The notes beneath the pieces are model-generated. The model was not told where the DNA came from and searched no databases. It was given only the letters and a program-made list of their open reading frames with translations. Positions 61,390 to 64,000 of a stretch of DNA of 64,000 bases are shown here, piece by piece. Numbering within the stretch: the first letter of the stretch is position 1; each line of letters starts with the position of its first letter. A program made the translations under genes and the position numbers. The stretch comes from Atopsyche davidsoni (taxonomy: Eukaryota > Arthropoda > Insecta > Trichoptera > Hydrobiosidae): contig JAILWY010000016.1 of assembly GCA_022113835.1 (NCBI GenBank), positions 4,316,501 through 4,380,500 of the forward strand, written 5' to 3'.

Positions 61390-61700
61390 TCTCTCTTTCC
61401 CCGATTGGCAAAAGACCTGCACTCCCGGGTGATCGAGGACGCTCGATGGCCCCGTGTCCGGCGCGGATCATGGATCATGGATCATCGCGGACACGATGAG
61501 TAATCGGTGCAGTTGCGCGCGCGCCGGTCACGAGCAGCGCGCACGCGTGCCGCATTCCGCGGGGTATTTCGGGCAGCGCAGAGTGTTGAACCCGCGACCC
61601 CGCGGTGACCAGCCGGCGCCGTGGCCACGCGGCACGGCCCAGTGGTCATTCACTGCTGCAGCAACAGTCGATGCGACCCGCCACGACCATTGAGATTGCA
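61390..61700. other. Strongly GC-rich block, possible regulatory island
   Basis: The most GC-rich part of the window, with CpG-dense GCGCGCGCC and GGATCATGGATCATGGATC, a threefold 7-base repeat at about 61465-61485. Overlapping frames in all registers (61454-61693, 61605-61838, 61621-61809) have no domains, indicating composition rather than coding. Confidence 0.3.
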
Positions 61701-61704
61701 TCAT

Positions 61705-63225
61705 ACCGTCACTGCAAGCGGTACCAACTTAACGCAGTTCAAAAATACTTTATTGAAACTGATTATATTCAGGGTGATTGCTTTTGTCGCTTATATGTTG
61801 ATCTTATGAATCGTCGAATTGCAATATCTCTTATATAAAAAAATGCAAACTTTTTGCAACTTAACCTAGTTTAAAATTTAAATTTTTAAGAATAAAGAGT
61901 TCAAGGAATAGAATATTTGTAAAAAAAGACCAAGAGCACGATTTACTACTTGTTGCTTCTTATCGCCATCTAAATATATAAAACGATATGTTTAATACGA
62001 CACTTTCATTGGTGAGGCATTGAAAAGTTCTATCTTTTTTTTTAATGTATCTTTATCGATATATTCTACTGAATGTATTGAGCATTGGTTCCTTTGTTTG
62101 TCCACAAGCCACCGTTCCAATTCTCAACCTCTTGTAACAATTTTATTCGCAAAACTTGTTATTAGGCAATCTAACGCTAAATTTGATATTAAAATAATTC
62201 AATACGCATTTATGAAATTCTGATACCAATATTTTACTCGACACGTACAAGTTACTACTTCAAGTGTCGCACCGAAACATGATTGGGTGTGAACAGAATG
62301 CGTCGGAGCACCAGTAATCTATGTGTAGATTGATCTGCAGGATCGGGTTTGCTACAGATACTTGCCGTCTGGGGGCCATCGATAGAAACATAATCTCCAA
62401 ACGCATTACGTACACTGTATTGATCGTACTTTACAAAAAAGGTTCTATTCTTCTGTTAGATTATACCCCACTATAAATAAACGGGGGACAAATGAAAAAT
62501 TCGCGCCCTGAAAAGAAAATTGCACTGCTGAATGGAAGATATATTTTATATTTAAACAATGATTTTTTTTTTTTTTGAATTCTACCTTAGCGGTTATGGC
62601 TGGCGACTAAATTTGAAGGGCTTTGTATTTTAAATTAAAAGGTTTTATTCACAAGTGATTATTAAATCAGAAACCTTGATAAGCATGTGTTTAAATACTC
62701 TTAAAAATTACAACAAATATTTTATTTAACAATAGATCTGTGAATACTTGGAATCATCAACAAACTCAATGAAATATGCACTTTTTACATATGAAAAATA
62801 TGTATGTAAAATTAAGCATCGTAGAAGAAACTAAGCAAATAAGGTCATCAGTATTACTAATCGTCTGTGATCATATAGGATAAAATTGTTGTGGTTTCTA
62901 AATAACCCCCAGGGCATAAACTCTTAATGAAAAACATTCGATATAGTCTATTTATCATCATTGGTAAAACTTCTTCAAATAAAAAAACTCTTTAACATTA
63001 CTCAACCATTCTATTTTTAGGCTCTTCAGCTTAACCTCTTTATTTATATATAGGGGGTATTTTTTTTTTTTAACAGAGGGATATTTTCCGAGGAAACTCG
63101 ACAAGCAGTGAATGTCCAAGTGGTATTTATCTTGTTACTGTGCAAAATATATACAATTTACAGGCGCAGTGAATAGCAAACGTAAGAATAAAGTAATAAT
63201 AGTAAGCCGTCGCTTTGTATTATGA
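61705..63225. other. AT-rich non-coding stretch
   Basis: No supported gene. Poly-T runs lie near 62566 and 63062. Confidence 0.4.
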
Positions 63226-63227
63226 TA

Positions 63228-63290
63228 TATATTTTGATAACAGGTTTCGCGTCAGGACGCGTACTTTTCGATCAGCCCTCATATATACGC
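63228..63290 (-). repeat. PLE-type hairpin end, possible remnant
   Basis: On the minus strand CTGATCGA (63275-63268) is followed by a hairpin GCGT/ACGC around CCTG, then GAAACC. The order matches the other PLE or hammerhead-like ends, but a seven-base insertion separates the core from the stem. No target duplication was found. Confidence 0.4.
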
Positions 63291-63294
63291 AGGT

Positions 63295-64000
63295 ATTTTA
63301 AATCTGTTAAAAAAAGTAAGTACACTTTGTCGTGCGGCAGGAGAGGAAGTAATCAGATTGATTGTCGCCAATTTGTGGTTAATTTAGGCCGGCTATGATG
63401 AACTGTGAATAGTGTGTAGATTGTTTGCCGAGATTGTGGCTTTTTATGCTCCTTCTCGGCGACCAGCCGGACCGCAGCCGACTCACTCCGCGGACAGAAA
63501 CGCGCCTCGAGATTACTTTGAAATAAACCTGATATCGTTAGTACGATTTTTGATTTCAATATATGTTCTCACCAAAAGTTTTAATAAAAATGTACAATTA
63601 TTTGACTTTTTTTTTTATTTTAAATATGTTATAGCGTAGGTTCGGCCAACTGTTAACCCCGTTTGGGCATAGTGTTATTAATGTTTTAACATAAATATAT
63701 GGCTGTAACATCTTGTAGACTGGTTCATTATATTTTGATCGCACATACTTTTGTATCGTTATTAAGGGTCTAGGTCCCATAATCGAGTTTTTTTTGATCA
63801 TTTTCTAGTCCGTTTTGCGAAAAATCGACTGCACCAATCAAAAATATTTAAATGCAAAAAGTTTGATACATCCCTTCTTCCGAACACAATACATTTTTAT
63901 GTCGTATAAATTTACTATTAATATGATAAATATGTGTTTTTCCGTTTGAAGTGTAAGAATTTGGAGATTCGTCCGGTACATTTTCCAAGAATCCTAAACA
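63295..64000. other. Non-coding stretch to the end of the window
   Basis: A GC-richer patch at 63440-63520 is crossed by frames on both strands (63353-63559 minus, 63412-63639 plus) without recognisable domains. Nothing else is supported. Confidence 0.35.

Noticed and set aside
1..64000. CRISPR arrays, bacterial operons, riboswitches
   Set aside because: No spaced direct repeats, no ribosome binding sites with long frames, and eukaryote-type elements throughout.

Overview
The window looks like AT-rich, non-coding nuclear DNA from an animal, most likely an arthropod and probably an insect. No complete protein-coding gene can be supported. Open frames of 60-160 codons are scattered over both strands; those examined look like chance or belong to decayed transposons. 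The insect reading rests on the mix of degraded elements: an insect-type non-LTR retrotransposon, Penelope-like elements (PLEs) with a GIY-YIG endonuclease, a Helitron-like end, tRNA-derived SINEs, and hAT-like and Tc1/mariner-like MITEs. The species cannot be named.

Layout. At 1486-1650 there is a candidate first exon on the + strand: an Inr-like TCAGTT, then a well-placed ATG at 1557 in the context CCACCAATGGCT, a short frame, and two possible 5' splice sites. A second candidate core promoter (TATA, Inr, partial DPE) lies at 10797-10865. Two very similar zero-length-exon sites, a polypyrimidine tract and CAG joined directly to GTAA, sit at 19856/19857 and 52267/52268 on the + strand, with weaker ones at 26089, 40479 and 56046. 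Together they suggest that most of the window is one very long + strand intron removed stepwise (recursive splicing). This is inference and needs RNA data.

Mobile elements. 4670-4728, 6026-6209, 18503-18548, 50687-50935, 60245-60267 and 63248-63275 carry PLE-type hairpins of the form (C/T)TGAnnA - stem-loop - GAAA(C). The 18503 copy fits a minimal type I hammerhead ribozyme. The 6026 and 50687 copies are short insertions with perfect 15-bp and 12-bp target duplications, and the latter holds a perfect 38-bp inverted repeat. 8637-8989 and 17530-17761 hold three copies of a tRNA-like SINE with inverted-repeat ends, two of them fused head to head. Other elements are a broken LINE (7058-7600) with a related tail (46697-46785), a hAT-like MITE containing a 31-bp minisatellite (26779-27249), a Tc1/mariner-like MITE (43779-44094), and a PLE endonuclease split by a Helitron-like insertion (60215-61170).

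The remainder is AT-rich sequence interrupted every few kb by 150-400 bp GC-rich blocks without convincing coding content. These are candidate cis-regulatory elements, but only conservation or chromatin data could show that.
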